A DNA stretch of 64,000 nt, taken from the NCBI RefSeq assembly GCF_001202035.1, contig NZ_LGHT01000027.1, positions 1 through 64,000 of the forward strand, in the 5' to 3' direction. Positions 38,399 through 48,332 of this stretch are shown piece after piece. The notes under the pieces are model-generated. The model made no database searches. It saw only the letters and a list, made by a program, of their open reading frames with translations, and had not been told where the DNA came from. Both the position numbers and the translations under genes were made by a program. Within the stretch, counting starts at the first letter, position 1. Each line of letters starts with the position of its first letter. This stretch comes from Pseudorhodobacter wandonensis (lineage in GTDB: Bacteria; Pseudomonadota; Alphaproteobacteria; Rhodobacterales; Rhodobacteraceae).

Positions 38399-39711
38399 AG
38401 GCTTGGCACAGCACCTTTAATTTCCACCACGCGATGCGGATAAGGTATCTCTATTCCAGCATCTTTCAACGCATTCCAAATCGCAAACAGCACCTTGCTT
38501 TGGTACTTGTTCTTGCCGTCATCGATGCCCGAAACCCAATATTCAACCGCAAAATCAATGCCGCTATCGCCAAACCCGCGCAACTCGCAATCAGGGGCAT
38601 CGGGTTTGGTCAGCACAAAGGGCAGGGCCGCAACCGCCGCTTCAATAATCGCAGGCACGCGGTTGATGTCGGTATCATAGCTGACCGAAAAGCAGGCATC
38701 ATAGCGATTGGCGCTGCCCTGATCGGAATAGTTTACAACCCGCGTCGTGATGAAATGGTCGTTCGGCACGACAATCCACTTGCCGTCAAAGGTTTCCAGA
38801 ACGCAGGCGCGGGCGGTCATCTTTACAATCGTTCCCGTTTCACCGCCGTCCAGTTCAACATAATCGCCAACCGTGGTCTGCCCCTCGATCAACAAGATCA
38901 CACCCGACACGAAATTGGCCGCAATCTGTTGCAGCCCCAGCCCGATACCAACACCCAAGGCACCGCCCAAAACGGCAATCGCCGTCAGATCAATCCCCAT
39001 GATCGACATCAGCAGCAAAAACGCCGCGCCAAAGATCAAAATCTCGGCGGCTTTTACGGCCAGTTGCCGCGTGGCGGGGCGCAGAACCTCTTGCTTTTTG
39101 ATATATTCGGCACTCTGACGGTTCGACCAACCACCCAGCCAAAACAGCAAACTGCCTGCAATCAACCCGCGTATAAGCGACAACACCGAAAACCGGATGT
39201 TGCCCAGCTCGATCATCGTTTCCGACAGCCGCAACATAATCGGGTCCAGCGCGCCGATCGTGTACAGCGCCGCCACGGGAATAAGCACATAGCGGCCCAG
39301 CAGGCGCAAGAACGGGTCGGTCAGCGTATCACGGGCCAAGGCGCGCACGGCGATAAACAAAAACACCCGTTTGCCAAAGGCAATCACCGCGCCCGAACCA
39401 AACAGCGACCGTGTAAATTCCTCGCCAATCGCCGTTAGCCCATAAGCAACCAAAGGCATCAGCAAAGGTAACAGGCCAAGGGCAAACAGCCGCGCTTGGG
39501 CGATGATACCCTCATTGCCCTGCGGCGGGGTCAGCAGCTTGGCGATTCCGGGTCGCAAGCGCCGTGTCAGAATAACCGCCAAAACAAACGCCGCCGCAAG
39601 CAAGGCAAATTGCGACCAGGCCGCCGGACTGGCCAGCCATTGCATCGCAGTCTCGGCAAAAGGCCGCATCATTTCCAGCAGGGTTTTTGCAAAGTCTGGC
39701 AGTTCTTGCAT
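38395..39711 (-). CDS. MscS-family mechanosensitive channel
   Basis: 438 aa from ATG 39711 (AAAAGGG upstream). Several N-terminal membrane spans (FALLAAAFVLAVILT, LFALGLLPLLMPLVAYGL, FLFIAVRALA, YVLIPVAALYTIGAL, IRGLIAGSLLFWLGG), then the MscS pore and beta domain: LGGALGVGIGLGLQQIAANF, VGDYVELDGGETGTI, WIVVPNDHFITTRVVNY. Releases solutes on hypo-osmotic shock. Larger than E. coli MscS (286 aa) because of extra N-terminal helices. Confidence 0.9.
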   Translation of the reverse strand: MQELPDFAKTLLEMMRPFAETAMQWLASPAAWSQFALLAAAFVLAVILTRRLRPGIAKLLTPPQGNEGIIAQARLFALGLLPLLMPLVAYGLTAIGEEFTRSLFGSGAVIAFGKRVFLFIAVRALARDTLTDPFLRLLGRYVLIPVAALYTIGALDPIMLRLSETMIELGNIRFSVLSLIRGLIAGSLLFWLGGWSNRQSAEYIKKQEVLRPATRQLAVKAAEILIFGAAFLLLMSIMGIDLTAIAVLGGALGVGIGLGLQQIAANFVSGVILLIEGQTTVGDYVELDGGETGTIVKMTARACVLETFDGKWIVVPNDHFITTRVVNYSDQGSANRYDACFSVSYDTDINRVPAIIEAAVAALPFVLTKPDAPDCELRGFGDSGIDFAVEYWVSGIDDGKNKYQSKVLFAIWNALKDAGIEIPYPHRVVEIKGAVPSL

Positions 39712-39855
39712 CGTGAATAACCCTTTTATGGAATTAACGTTGTTCTTGCCAAGAAAACATACCCTCTTCAAGGGCAAGCCAGATCAGCAGAAAGCCCCAG
39801 TCGCAGTTAAAGACCCGTTGCCACGACTTTCTGCCGAAAAATTGCAGGCGCGCGG

Positions 39856-40296
39856 CTAACCCAATGGCCGCAGCGCAATTTCCGCAAGCAAGGGCGCGTG
39901 ATAGCGTTCCATCATGGCCTGATAAATTGCCAGACGCTCTGGCGTAAAATGGGCTTCCTCGGCCAGCAAATTGGCGGTCCCTATAACTTGCCCCTCGCGC
40001 AAAATGGGCAAATTGGCACAAGAGCGGCATCCAAGCGCCACGATCTGCGCATGATCGGGAAACAGCTCTGCAAAGTCTCGGTCGTGATTGGCCACAAAGG
40101 CCTCGCCCCGCCCGATCACTTGCTGCGACCACGCGTCATCTGACAAAGGCTTGGTGCCCGAAACCGGATAGGCATCAGGGTCCGAACTAAAGGCGCGGCG
40201 CACCAGCGCGGCATCTGGGTCGTGCAGCGTCACCGTAAACAGCCGTATGCCTTGCGCCTGACACTCTGCCCAAAGCTTGTTGTAAATGCCTGTCAT
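39856..40296 (-). CDS. GAF-domain protein
   Basis: 146 aa single-domain protein: MTGIYNKLWAECQAQGIRLF then TKPLSDDAWSQQVI, CRSCANLPILREGQVIGTANLL, a GAF core. Contains CRSC, a possible redox or metal pair. Ligand unknown. It lies between the MscS channel gene and the HPP-CBS gene on the same strand with 144 and 24 bases of spacing. Confidence 0.75.
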   Translation of the reverse strand: MTGIYNKLWAECQAQGIRLFTVTLHDPDAALVRRAFSSDPDAYPVSGTKPLSDDAWSQQVIGRGEAFVANHDRDFAELFPDHAQIVALGCRSCANLPILREGQVIGTANLLAEEAHFTPERLAIYQAMMERYHAPLLAEIALRPLG

Positions 40297-40320
40297 AGCG
40301 TCCCCCCGTGCTGCGCCATA

Positions 40321-41511
40321 TCAGTCATTTGCCGTTTGGGCGTTCGCCGGCGCTTCAATGGCTGAATGGTGGGCCTTGGCAAGGGCGGCGATCAGATCGG
40401 CGCGGCTGACAATGCCAACCAGCCGCCCTTCATCCAGTACCGGCACCGCCATCTGCCCGCCTTCGGCCAGCAGATCAATCAGCACGCCCAACGGTGTCAC
40501 CGCGCTGGCCGTGCCCACTGTGCGCGCCATCACATCGGCGGCCACGGGTTCGGCCACATCGCGCCCCGCGCGGATCAGACGCGAAACCACGCCATTGGGT
40601 TTGTCATCCGGCTTTTGCAAGGTCCGCACCAAGTCTGTCTCGCTTACCAGCCCTTCGAACATACCATCAGGCCCGACAACGGGAAGCGTGCGCACCTTGT
40701 GCAGCTGAAACAGCGCGGCGATCTGGCTAAGCGGCATCGCCGGATGCACAATTACCAAATCGCGCGACATAATCTGCGCGCTTTCCACCCCGTCAAACAA
40801 ATGCTCGGCCGCTTGTTGATGCGCGGCTTCGATCAACCGCGCCAGATCGCCCGCACCAATGTTGGCATCCAGCCGCAAGCGCTGCAAAATCTCGGTCAGG
40901 TCCGGGCCTTCCATGATCGGCCGCAAGCCGGCCTCACCCACATCGCGGGGGCCATGCTCAATCGGTTGGCGGAAGGGATAAACGCGCCCCGTCAAGCGGT
41001 TATACCCGACAGCAACCAGCAACAGCAGCGCTGTATCCAGCATCACCGGGCTGAACGCATAGGAAAACCCCATGGGCCGCACCGTTTCGGCCGTCAAAAC
41101 CACACCCAGCGACACCCCTGCCGCAGGCGGATGCGTGGCCCGCAGCAGCATCATGGCCAGCATCGCACAGGTCACCGACAGACCCATCGCCAACCACGGC
41201 TCATGCACTGTCATGATGACCGCCACGCCGACCAGCGCCGAAACCGTATTGCCCACAAGCGCCGACCACGGCTGCGCCAAAGGGCTGGACGGCACAGCAA
41301 AAGCCAGCATCGTCGTCGCCCCCAAAGGTGCTATCAGCAACAAAGTCGGGTCTGGCCCCTCGGCGGCCAAAGGCAACTGTGTCAGCCGCACCAAAAAGAC
41401 GCAAAGCGTCAGCCCCACACCCGACCCGATACAGGCGCGCAGCATTTCTCGCAGGCGCGGGGGGCCAACAGCAGGGCCAAGCGCCCGCAAGATTGCGCGA
41501 AATCGCGTCAC
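40321..41511 (-). CDS. HPP-family membrane protein with C-terminal CBS pair
   Basis: 396 aa from GTG 41511, which overlaps the holA stop (GTGA); a longer frame antisense of holA is not real. N-terminal HPP domain with four hydrophobic helices and the signature RATHPPAAGVSLGV, followed by two CBS motifs (IMSRDLVIVHPAMPLSQI; ARTVGTASAVTPLGVLIDLL, AVPVLDEGRLVGIVSRADL). HPP proteins have been linked to nitrite transport in chloroplasts and cyanobacteria, which is noteworthy given the nas cluster, but here it is not adjacent. Function uncertain. Confidence 0.85.
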   Translation of the reverse strand: MTRFRAILRALGPAVGPPRLREMLRACIGSGVGLTLCVFLVRLTQLPLAAEGPDPTLLLIAPLGATTMLAFAVPSSPLAQPWSALVGNTVSALVGVAVIMTVHEPWLAMGLSVTCAMLAMMLLRATHPPAAGVSLGVVLTAETVRPMGFSYAFSPVMLDTALLLLVAVGYNRLTGRVYPFRQPIEHGPRDVGEAGLRPIMEGPDLTEILQRLRLDANIGAGDLARLIEAAHQQAAEHLFDGVESAQIMSRDLVIVHPAMPLSQIAALFQLHKVRTLPVVGPDGMFEGLVSETDLVRTLQKPDDKPNGVVSRLIRAGRDVAEPVAADVMARTVGTASAVTPLGVLIDLLAEGGQMAVPVLDEGRLVGIVSRADLIAALAKAHHSAIEAPANAQTAND

Positions 41512-42521
41512 GTCGGCGCCATCGCCAGCCGGATCAGCGTGCGCTCCATCACCGCCATAGCGGGTGCACGGCTGGTTGATCGTAAGGTCAGGTCTGTCTC
41601 TAACAGCTCGGCCAGCGCCCATTCCAGTACGGGAACACGCCAACCTTGCAACTGGCGCAACATCCGGTCGCGGCGCGGCCCGAACACACGCATCCGCACC
41701 ATGCCATTCGCCGCCCCGCCAGAATCGGTAGCCGCCCCATGCAGCGCCTTGAAATGCCGCAACGCGCCGATGCACAGCGTCACAGGGGCCACGCCTTGCC
41801 CCTCAAGCCGCCGCATCAAGGCACCAACCTGCCGCTGGTCACGTTCAGCCACGGCATGGATCACATCATCCACCTCGGCCTCTATCGTACCGGGTGCACA
41901 GGCCGCCACATCGGCCGAAGACAGCGGCGCCGATTCCCCCCAGTGATAAAGCGCAATCTTTTCCAGCGTTTGCCGAAAGTCCCCCGGGTCCAAAGCCCGC
42001 GCCAGCACACCCAGATCTGTCATCGCCTCGGGCGAAATCGCCGCCAGCCCCGCACGCTTCAACTCGGCTTCAATCTCTTCGCGGCTTGGCGGCTCATCAT
42101 ACAGACCGATGCAGACAGCATCCCCTGAATCGTCAAACACCTTTTTCAGCGCCGATTTCGCAGTCAAATTTCCGGCCGTTACCACGATCACAGCATCGCC
42201 GGGCCGCCACTCGCGCAGGGCATCGGCCAACATCGGCGCCATGCCATCGGTCGCCTCTTCGACAAAGGCCACGCGCGGGCCGGGAAAAAACCCCTGACTG
42301 CGAATCGCATCCGACAGCGCCGCACCGTCCTTGCGTAAATCACTAGCGGGCAGGCGTGTCAGCCGCATCTCGGCCTCGCCTTGCGGGCCAACCAGCGCCA
42401 AAATCGCCTCTTGCCGTTTCAGCGCCACGCGCATCGCATCAGCGCCAAAAATCAACAAGCCTGCCTTCTTCGGGTCAGGTGCGGCGCAATATTTGGCCGC
42501 CTGCTGCCCTTTCAGGTTCAT
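41508..42521 (-). CDS. holA: DNA polymerase III subunit delta
   Basis: 337 aa from ATG 42521, overlapping the lptE stop (ATGA). Clamp-loader delta fold: LLIFGADAMRVALKRQEAI at the N-terminus, FFPGPRVAFVEEAT, VIVVTAGNLTAKSALKKVF, no Walker A as expected. C-terminal collar RRLEGQGVAPVTLCIGALRHF. Opens the sliding clamp ring. Classical alphaproteobacterial neighbourhood leuS-lptE-holA. Confidence 0.93.
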   Translation of the reverse strand: MNLKGQQAAKYCAAPDPKKAGLLIFGADAMRVALKRQEAILALVGPQGEAEMRLTRLPASDLRKDGAALSDAIRSQGFFPGPRVAFVEEATDGMAPMLADALREWRPGDAVIVVTAGNLTAKSALKKVFDDSGDAVCIGLYDEPPSREEIEAELKRAGLAAISPEAMTDLGVLARALDPGDFRQTLEKIALYHWGESAPLSSADVAACAPGTIEAEVDDVIHAVAERDQRQVGALMRRLEGQGVAPVTLCIGALRHFKALHGAATDSGGAANGMVRMRVFGPRRDRMLRQLQGWRVPVLEWALAELLETDLTLRSTSRAPAMAVMERTLIRLAMAPT

Positions 42522-43006
42522 TTCGGCGTGGCCCACTGGTCAGAGGTTGCCAAAAGCTGTGTCACAATCTGGTCGGCAAGAATCCGCATCAGCCGCTGCG
42601 AGGCATCTTCACGCGCCGACAAACTGGCCACGGTCGAACCCGTCGCAGAATACGAGGTGAAATTCTCGGACCGGCCCGCCGTCAACTGCGCACCGGTGGC
42701 AACATCTGTCAGCGTCCAGTCCACCGCCCCGATCAGCTCATAGCGGGTGATCGCATTCGCAGTGGTGACGCCAATGCTCGCAAGGCTTTGCGAGATCATA
42801 TAGGCCAACGCATATTTCGGCGCATCTGATGGCCCCAAGCGCTCCTCTAGCCGTTCGACCAAATCAAACGCCGGCTTGTTGCGCGGTTCGGCGGCCAAAA
42901 CGGTGTTTTGCAACGCCACACCACTGCCCCCCGGCGCATAGGCCGGGGTAAAGCCGCAGGCGGCCAGCGTCATCGTGCAGATCAGTAAAGCTTTAGATAA
43001 CCACAT
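42518..43006 (-). CDS. lptE: LPS-assembly lipoprotein LptE
   Basis: 162 aa. Signal with lipobox [10 protein letters not shown] (Cys 17). Small outer-membrane plug partner of LptD. The family end FTPxYAPGG and the beta-alpha core ([17 protein letters not shown]) are recognisable. Starts 14 bases inside the leuS end and overlaps holA by four bases. Confidence 0.9.
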   Translation of the reverse strand: MWLSKALLICTMTLAACGFTPAYAPGGSGVALQNTVLAAEPRNKPAFDLVERLEERLGPSDAPKYALAYMISQSLASIGVTTANAITRYELIGAVDWTLTDVATGAQLTAGRSENFTSYSATGSTVASLSAREDASQRLMRILADQIVTQLLATSDQWATPK

Positions 43007-45545
43007 TCACAATCCGCCCCGGTACAACGATCAGTTTCTTGACAGGTTGCCCCGCAAGGAATTTGACCACAGCATCATCCGCCAGCACAATTTTTTCAAC
43101 CTCAGATGCGGGCATATCTGCCGGAACGCTGATTTCTCCGCGCCGCTTGCCGTTAATCTGGATCGGCAAGGTGATGGTATCTTGCACCAGCATTGCCGGA
43201 TCGGCCTTGGGCCAAGGCGCCACAGCAACCAAGCCTGCGCCACCTTGCTGCGCCCAAATCTCTTCGGCCAAATGCGGCACCATCGGGCTCATCAACTGGG
43301 CCAGCGTGCGCGTTGCCTCATTCATCGCGGGTTTCCCTGCTTTGGATTTCGACAAAAGATTGGTGAATTCATACAGCTTGGCAATCGCCTTGTTAAAGGC
43401 AAAGCCTTCAATCCCGCGGGTCACATCCTCAATCGCGCGGTGCATGGCGCGCAGCAAATCGGTGTCGCCGATCCCTTCACCCTCGGCCATGCCGGAAATC
43501 CGCTCGCTCAGCGTGCAAACGCGGCCAAGGAATTTCGCAGTCGCCTCGGCACCGCTTGCTGTCCATTCCACGTCCCGCTCGGGCGGGCTGTCCGACATCA
43601 CGAACCAACGCGCAGTATCGGCGCCATAAGTGGCGATAATGCTCATCGGGTCCACGACGTTTTTCTTGGACTTCGACATCTTGATGATCGGCCCCACCTC
43701 TACCGGTGTGCCATCGCGCAGGGTCGCGCCGCCTTCTGATTTCACGACGTTTTCGGGCAATTGCCAAACCGGCCGGCCATCGGCGCCTTTGGTGGCATAG
43801 GTTTCATGCGTCACCATGCCTTGGGTGAACAGCGCGTTGAACGGCTCAATCGCCTTGGCGGGCAGGTGGCCGGTTTTATGCATCGCACGGGCAAAGAAAC
43901 GGCTGTAGAGCAGGTGCAGAATCGCATGTTCCACCCCGCCGATATATTGGTCAACATTCATCCAATAGTCGGCATCGGCCATATTGGTCGGCGTATCGGC
44001 ATGCGGCGCGGTAAAGCGGGCATAGTACCAAGAGCTGTCAACAAACGTGTCCATCGTATCGGTTTCACGTCGCGCCGCTGCCCCACATTTCGGGCAGGTA
44101 CAGTTGCGCCATGTCGGATGACGGTCCAGCGGGTTGCCGGGAATGTCGAATGTCACGTCATAGGGCAGCTCAACCGGCAGGTTTTCCTTGGCCTCTGGCA
44201 CCACGCCACACGCCTCGCAATGAATAACCGGAATCGGGCAACCCCAATAGCGCTGGCGCGAAACGCCCCAGTCACGCAGGCGGAAGTTGGTGACACCACG
44301 CCCCACGCCCTTTGATTCGCAAAAGGCAATCGCCGCATCCACCGCATCCGCACCGGTCTGCACCTCGGGCCCCGCAAACCCGCGAATATAGCGGACAGCT
44401 TCGGATTTCAGCGGCACAAAGGCCTCGGTCAGTTCGGTTTCCTCGCTGCCCTCGGGCACAAACACTGCCGGAATCGGCAATTCATACTTGGTCGCAAATT
44501 CAAAATCGCGCTGGTCATGCGCCGGGCAGCCGAAAATCGCGCCGGTGCCGTATTCCATCAGCACAAAGTTGGCGATGTAGACCGGCAATTCCCAAGATGT
44601 ATCAAACGGATGGCGCACACGTACACCCGTATCCATCCCGCGCTTTTCGGCCTTTTCCAAGGCCTCTTCAGATGTGCCAATCTTGCGGCACTCGGCCACA
44701 AAGGCGGCAACCTCGGGGTCATGGCGTTCCAGATGCTTGGCCAGCGGATGATCCGGCGAAATGGCGGCAAAAGAGGCCCCCATCAGCGTATCGGGCCGCG
44801 TTGTATACACCTCTAGCCGGTCAAACCCGTCCGGCGCATCGGCCAGTGAAAACGCAAATTGCAAGCCGCGCGATTTGCCGATCCAGTTCGCCTGCATCAA
44901 GCGCACCTTTTCCGGCCAATCCTTCAACCCGTCCAGCGCCTCCAGCAATTCGGCTGAATAGTCGGAAATCTTGAAAAACCACTGCGTCAGTTCGCGCCGT
45001 TCCACCACAGCACCAGACCGCCAGCCCTTGCCATCCTCAACCTGCTCATTGGCCAGAACGGTCATATCCACAGGGTCCCAGTTCACCACAGCATTCTTGC
45101 GGTAAACCAAACCCTTTTCCATCATATCGATAAACATCGCCTGCTGCTGGGCGTAATACTCGGGGTCACAGGTCGCAAACTCGCGGCTCCAGTCAATGCT
45201 CAACCCCAACGGCAGCATCTGCCCGCGCATGTCGGCAATATTGCCATAGGTCCAGTCTTTGGGGTGGCCATTGCTGTCCATCGCGGCGTTTTCGGCAGGC
45301 ATCCCAAAGGCATCCCAACCCATCGGATGCAGCACCGCAAACCCGCTTGCCAACTTATACCGCGCGACCACATCGCCCATGGTATAGTTGCGCACATGCC
45401 CCATATGAATGCGCCCCGACGGATAGGGAAACATCTCCAGCACATAATACTTGGGCTTGGCCTCATCGCGCACGGCAGTAAACACACCGGCCTCGCTCCA
45501 GGCCTCTTGCCAATGCTTCTCAATTACAGCGGGTTCGTATGGCAT
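42993..45545 (-). CDS. leuS: Leucyl-tRNA synthetase
   Basis: 850 aa class I synthetase, full length. HIGH-type motif HMGH at residues 47-50 ([19 protein letters not shown]), editing domain with [12 protein letters not shown] and [21 protein letters not shown] at 622-626, anticodon-binding C-terminus ending [15 protein letters not shown]. The zinc-like motif [20 protein letters not shown] is present. No T-box or leader element visible upstream. Confidence 0.97.
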   Translation of the reverse strand: MPYEPAVIEKHWQEAWSEAGVFTAVRDEAKPKYYVLEMFPYPSGRIHMGHVRNYTMGDVVARYKLASGFAVLHPMGWDAFGMPAENAAMDSNGHPKDWTYGNIADMRGQMLPLGLSIDWSREFATCDPEYYAQQQAMFIDMMEKGLVYRKNAVVNWDPVDMTVLANEQVEDGKGWRSGAVVERRELTQWFFKISDYSAELLEALDGLKDWPEKVRLMQANWIGKSRGLQFAFSLADAPDGFDRLEVYTTRPDTLMGASFAAISPDHPLAKHLERHDPEVAAFVAECRKIGTSEEALEKAEKRGMDTGVRVRHPFDTSWELPVYIANFVLMEYGTGAIFGCPAHDQRDFEFATKYELPIPAVFVPEGSEETELTEAFVPLKSEAVRYIRGFAGPEVQTGADAVDAAIAFCESKGVGRGVTNFRLRDWGVSRQRYWGCPIPVIHCEACGVVPEAKENLPVELPYDVTFDIPGNPLDRHPTWRNCTCPKCGAAARRETDTMDTFVDSSWYYARFTAPHADTPTNMADADYWMNVDQYIGGVEHAILHLLYSRFFARAMHKTGHLPAKAIEPFNALFTQGMVTHETYATKGADGRPVWQLPENVVKSEGGATLRDGTPVEVGPIIKMSKSKKNVVDPMSIIATYGADTARWFVMSDSPPERDVEWTASGAEATAKFLGRVCTLSERISGMAEGEGIGDTDLLRAMHRAIEDVTRGIEGFAFNKAIAKLYEFTNLLSKSKAGKPAMNEATRTLAQLMSPMVPHLAEEIWAQQGGAGLVAVAPWPKADPAMLVQDTITLPIQINGKRRGEISVPADMPASEVEKIVLADDAVVKFLAGQPVKKLIVVPGRIVNVVI

Positions 45546-45623
45546 TGCAAGGCTCTCCGGCAGGGGTCAAATCACCTGCGCAGTTAACCCACAAGCCCCC
45601 CGAAGGTCCAGAGCGCCCGCCAT

Positions 45624-45643
45624 TTCATCTTGGCAAAAATACC
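45624..45643. repeat. Family-type extragenic motif (TTCATCTTGGCAAAAATA)
   Basis: TTTCATCTTGGCAAAAATAC between leuS and the DUF3576 gene resembles a motif common after genes in Rhodobacteraceae; a related copy with CGGTAAAAATATCCCGGGG lies at 63857-63877. The family identification is from memory. Confidence 0.35.
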
Positions 45644-45653
45644 TAAAACAGCC

Positions 45654-46202
45654 TTAAAGCTTGCTGTCCTGAATCCGCAACTGCCGTGCCCGCGTCAAAA
45701 TCGCGTCTTCAACGGCGCGCTGCGTGTCACGGCTTACCGACGCACCGCCGCGTGTCTGCAACGACAGCTTCAGGCTACGCGCGTCCAGCGCCGGGTCCTG
45801 AATCAGCACGGTCGCACGATACGCACGTCCACCACCGGGCGGTGTGCCGTAACCCGTTACGATAACCCCTGTGAACGGATCGACCGATTGCACCGGCAAA
45901 AAGCTAAGAATATCGAGACTCGCGGCCCAGATATACTTGTTAACCTCTACAGTGGTGTTCGGATCGGCCGAGTTCTTGAACAAATCCCAAATCGATTTGC
46001 GCTCTTTGGCCCGGTAAAACACCTTGCCATCCTGATCGGCCCGCATCTGCGCCTCGGTGTCATTGTTCAGCTGCGCAGCTGCGCGCACCGACTCGACATC
46101 GCTTGGCCCGCCAAACATGCGACCGATTCCGCCACCACAGGCGGCCAGTGAAAAAATCGCAGTCCCAAACATGGCAGCGCGAATTACAGGATGCAGGCTC
46201 AT
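45654..46202 (-). CDS. DUF3576 lipoprotein
   Basis: 182 aa. Signal peptide with lipobox SLAACGGG (Cys 22), so an outer- or inner-membrane lipoprotein. Conserved core: FKNSADPNTTVEVNKYIWAAS followed by LDILSFLPVQSVDPFTGVIV. The family regularly precedes leuS in alphaproteobacteria. Ribosome site GGGAGA before the ATG. Function unknown, presumably envelope. Confidence 0.88.
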   Translation of the reverse strand: MSLHPVIRAAMFGTAIFSLAACGGGIGRMFGGPSDVESVRAAAQLNNDTEAQMRADQDGKVFYRAKERKSIWDLFKNSADPNTTVEVNKYIWAASLDILSFLPVQSVDPFTGVIVTGYGTPPGGGRAYRATVLIQDPALDARSLKLSLQTRGGASVSRDTQRAVEDAILTRARQLRIQDSKL

Positions 46203-46696
46203 AGGGGTCTCCCAGCTCTTATCAACCCGTGTCTAACTTAGCGCCCCCCTTGGAACAAGGCCTTTCAATGCCCTTAAACCGACAGTCTCTCTATATAGCG
46301 CGGTTTTTCATGGCGACTCAGCCCGCTTTGCGCTGCCTTTGGTGCAGGCCCGGCGCAATCACCGCCCGGCCCCTCCTATAGACTCAATATGGATTCGCTG
46401 GCCCTCGGGTCATGCGGTGATTGCCTGAAATCAACAGAACCCACTGTGTTATCCGGCTGGCCACGCAGGGCGGCAGTTGCAGGAATCATGGCGCAAGGCG
46501 CGGAAAACCCCCGTAAAACCACCCCCGTCCCTCAACACTGTGACAAAGACGCACCACAAACCGCCCCATTCCTTTCCCAATCTGTCGCAATCGTTGCAAT
46601 CACGGTCAGAAGGGTGGATTACAGCGTCATACCCAGTTCGGATTTCCCTGAGTTGGGCCGCACTTTTGAACCTTTGAAAAACACACGAGGGAAACG
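46203..46696. other. Intergenic region, DUF3576 gene to porin
   Basis: About 494 bases between divergent genes. A TATATA near 46296-46301 might serve the minus-strand gene, and GAGGGAAACG before 46697 is the porin ribosome site. A short frame (46389-46700) runs through the porin leader and has no recognisable domain. I see no repeats or RNA gene. Confidence 0.5.
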
Positions 46697-47680
46697 ATGA
46701 AAAACATTCTTATCGCCACAACCGCACTGGTAGCGACCGCTGGCATCGCACACGCTGAAGTAGCTGTTTCTGGTTCGGCAGCAGCTGGTCTGAAGTACAA
46801 CAGCCAGACAGCTGAAAAGGCTTGGTTGTTCTCGAAAGTAAACATTGCATTTGACGCTTCGGGTGAAACCGATGGCGGCCTGCAGTTTGGTTTCAACACC
46901 AACCACATCGTTGAAAACAACGGCGGCGTTGGCAACGACGACACAACTGTTTACATGTCGGGCGCTTTCGGCAAGCTGTCCTTCGGTGCAGTTGCAGAAG
47001 CTGACGAGCAAGCTGGCCTGTCCGACATCGGCTGGGACGGTCTGGACGTTGATGACGTTGCAGAAGCTGTAGTTGGCGACGAATTGGGCGACTTGACTGG
47101 CGCTTCGTTGGGCCACAACGTAAACTACACCTACGCAACTGGCCCAGTGTCGTTCTCGCTGTCGACTCGTCTTGGCACTTCCGGTACTGGCTCCGTGGCA
47201 GACAGCTCTGCAATTGGCGCTAAGTACTCGTTCGGCACTGGCTATGTTGGCTTGGGCTATGGCGATCACGACTTGAACGGTACTTCGACTGTTGCAGCAA
47301 TCGACAAAGCACGCGTTCTGTCGGTATTCGGTGGCGTAAACGTCAACAACATCAAAGTTTCGGCTCTGTACTCCGATGCTAACTTCAAAGACGCTGCTGG
47401 CGTAAAAACCGGTGCAAACGCATACGGCCTGAACGCTTCGTACACAATGGACGCTCTGACTTTGTCCTTCGGCGCTTCGAAAGCAAACTTTGACGCTGCA
47501 ACCGGTATTGCTGACCAGTCCGCATACGGCATCGGCGCTTCGTACGACCTGGGTGGCGGTGCTACTCTCGCTGGCGGTATTGCTCGCGTTAAGTCGGTTA
47601 ACGACGAAAACCAGAGCACCGTTGTTGGTGCAAGCGACACCGAAACTCGCGCTGACTTCGGCGTAAGCTTCTCGTTCTAA
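46697..47680 (+). CDS. Outer-membrane porin (Rhodobacter type)
   Basis: 327 aa. Signal peptide MKNILIATTALVATAGIAHA, then EVAVSGSAAAGLKYNS and repeated amphipathic beta strands, ending DFGVSFSF with the C-terminal Phe needed for BAM recognition. Asp/Gly-rich loops (DGLDVDDVAEAVVGDELGD) fit a general porin. Codon use is strikingly different from neighbours (GCT/GCA for Ala, AAC/TTC-rich, few GCC), a sign of very high expression. A strong terminator follows. Confidence 0.92.
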   Translation: MKNILIATTALVATAGIAHAEVAVSGSAAAGLKYNSQTAEKAWLFSKVNIAFDASGETDGGLQFGFNTNHIVENNGGVGNDDTTVYMSGAFGKLSFGAVAEADEQAGLSDIGWDGLDVDDVAEAVVGDELGDLTGASLGHNVNYTYATGPVSFSLSTRLGTSGTGSVADSSAIGAKYSFGTGYVGLGYGDHDLNGTSTVAAIDKARVLSVFGGVNVNNIKVSALYSDANFKDAAGVKTGANAYGLNASYTMDALTLSFGASKANFDAATGIADQSAYGIGASYDLGGGATLAGGIARVKSVNDENQSTVVGASDTETRADFGVSFSF

Positions 47681-47704
47681 TCCAACCGGATTTGATCGAA
47701 GGGA

Positions 47705-47730
47705 AGAGCGGGCCTTGTGCCCGCTCTTTT
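47705..47730 (+). terminator. Intrinsic terminator of the porin gene
   Basis: AGAGCGGGC/GCCCGCTCT, perfect 9-bp stem, loop CTTGT, then TTTTC-TTTTT. Lies 25 bases after the porin stop. Confidence 0.9.
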
Positions 47731-47824
47731 CTTTTTATGCGCCCCGCTTGCCAAATGCGCCAACCTACCCCATCCTGACCGCAATCGCGGCGCCCGCTCC
47801 GGCGCATCCAATCAGGTGAATGCC

Positions 47825-48157
47825 ATGAGAATCATCCCCCTCGTCGCAGCTTTGGCCCTATTGCCCACGCTTGCCCCGGCCGAGGTTTTGTTCAGCGGTC
47901 AGGCCAAGATGGGCCTGCGCCATGAAAGCGGAAAAACCAGCTACGCTGCGGGCACCCGCGTCACCACGCAGTTTTCCGGCACCACCGATGGCGGCTTGGA
48001 ATTTGGGGCGATCATCGATCTCGATCAAACCGCAACCGGCATGGGCAGCGTTTTTGACAGCAATGACCCCCGCGCGCAGGTCTATATTTCCGGCGGCGAT
48101 CACAGCCTGACCCTTGGCAAGGGCACGCCAAACGCCGTGCAGGGCCTGTTTGATTAA
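47825..48157 (+). CDS. Short porin-like protein, possibly truncated gene
   Basis: 110 aa from ATG 47825. Signal peptide MRIIPLVAALALLPTLAPA, then EVLFSGQAKMGLRHESG and TQFSGTTDGGLEFGAIIDLDQ, which parallel the first strands of the preceding porin (SGETDGGLQFGFNTN). It stops after the first third (VQGLFD) where a full porin would have over 300 residues. Either a decayed duplicate that acquired a stop or a separate small protein; no downstream continuation in another frame was evident to me. Confidence 0.6.
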   Translation: MRIIPLVAALALLPTLAPAEVLFSGQAKMGLRHESGKTSYAAGTRVTTQFSGTTDGGLEFGAIIDLDQTATGMGSVFDSNDPRAQVYISGGDHSLTLGKGTPNAVQGLFD

Positions 48158-48332
48158 CCGCACACAGCCCTGCCGCGGCAAAGGTTAATATTTGATTACC
48201 AGAAACTGTGATACCATTTAAAAACAATGACTTACAGCTTTGTCCGCGCGCGGTCATCCTGCACGCCCACTGGCCCCTTCCCTTCGCCCACCCTTCGGTC
48301 TAACCTGCCAAAGACTCGAAAAAGGCCACGAA

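Noticed and set aside
46389-46700. 103-aa frame upstream of the porin
   Set aside because: Runs through the porin ribosome site and leader, has no ribosome site of its own and no family resemblance.
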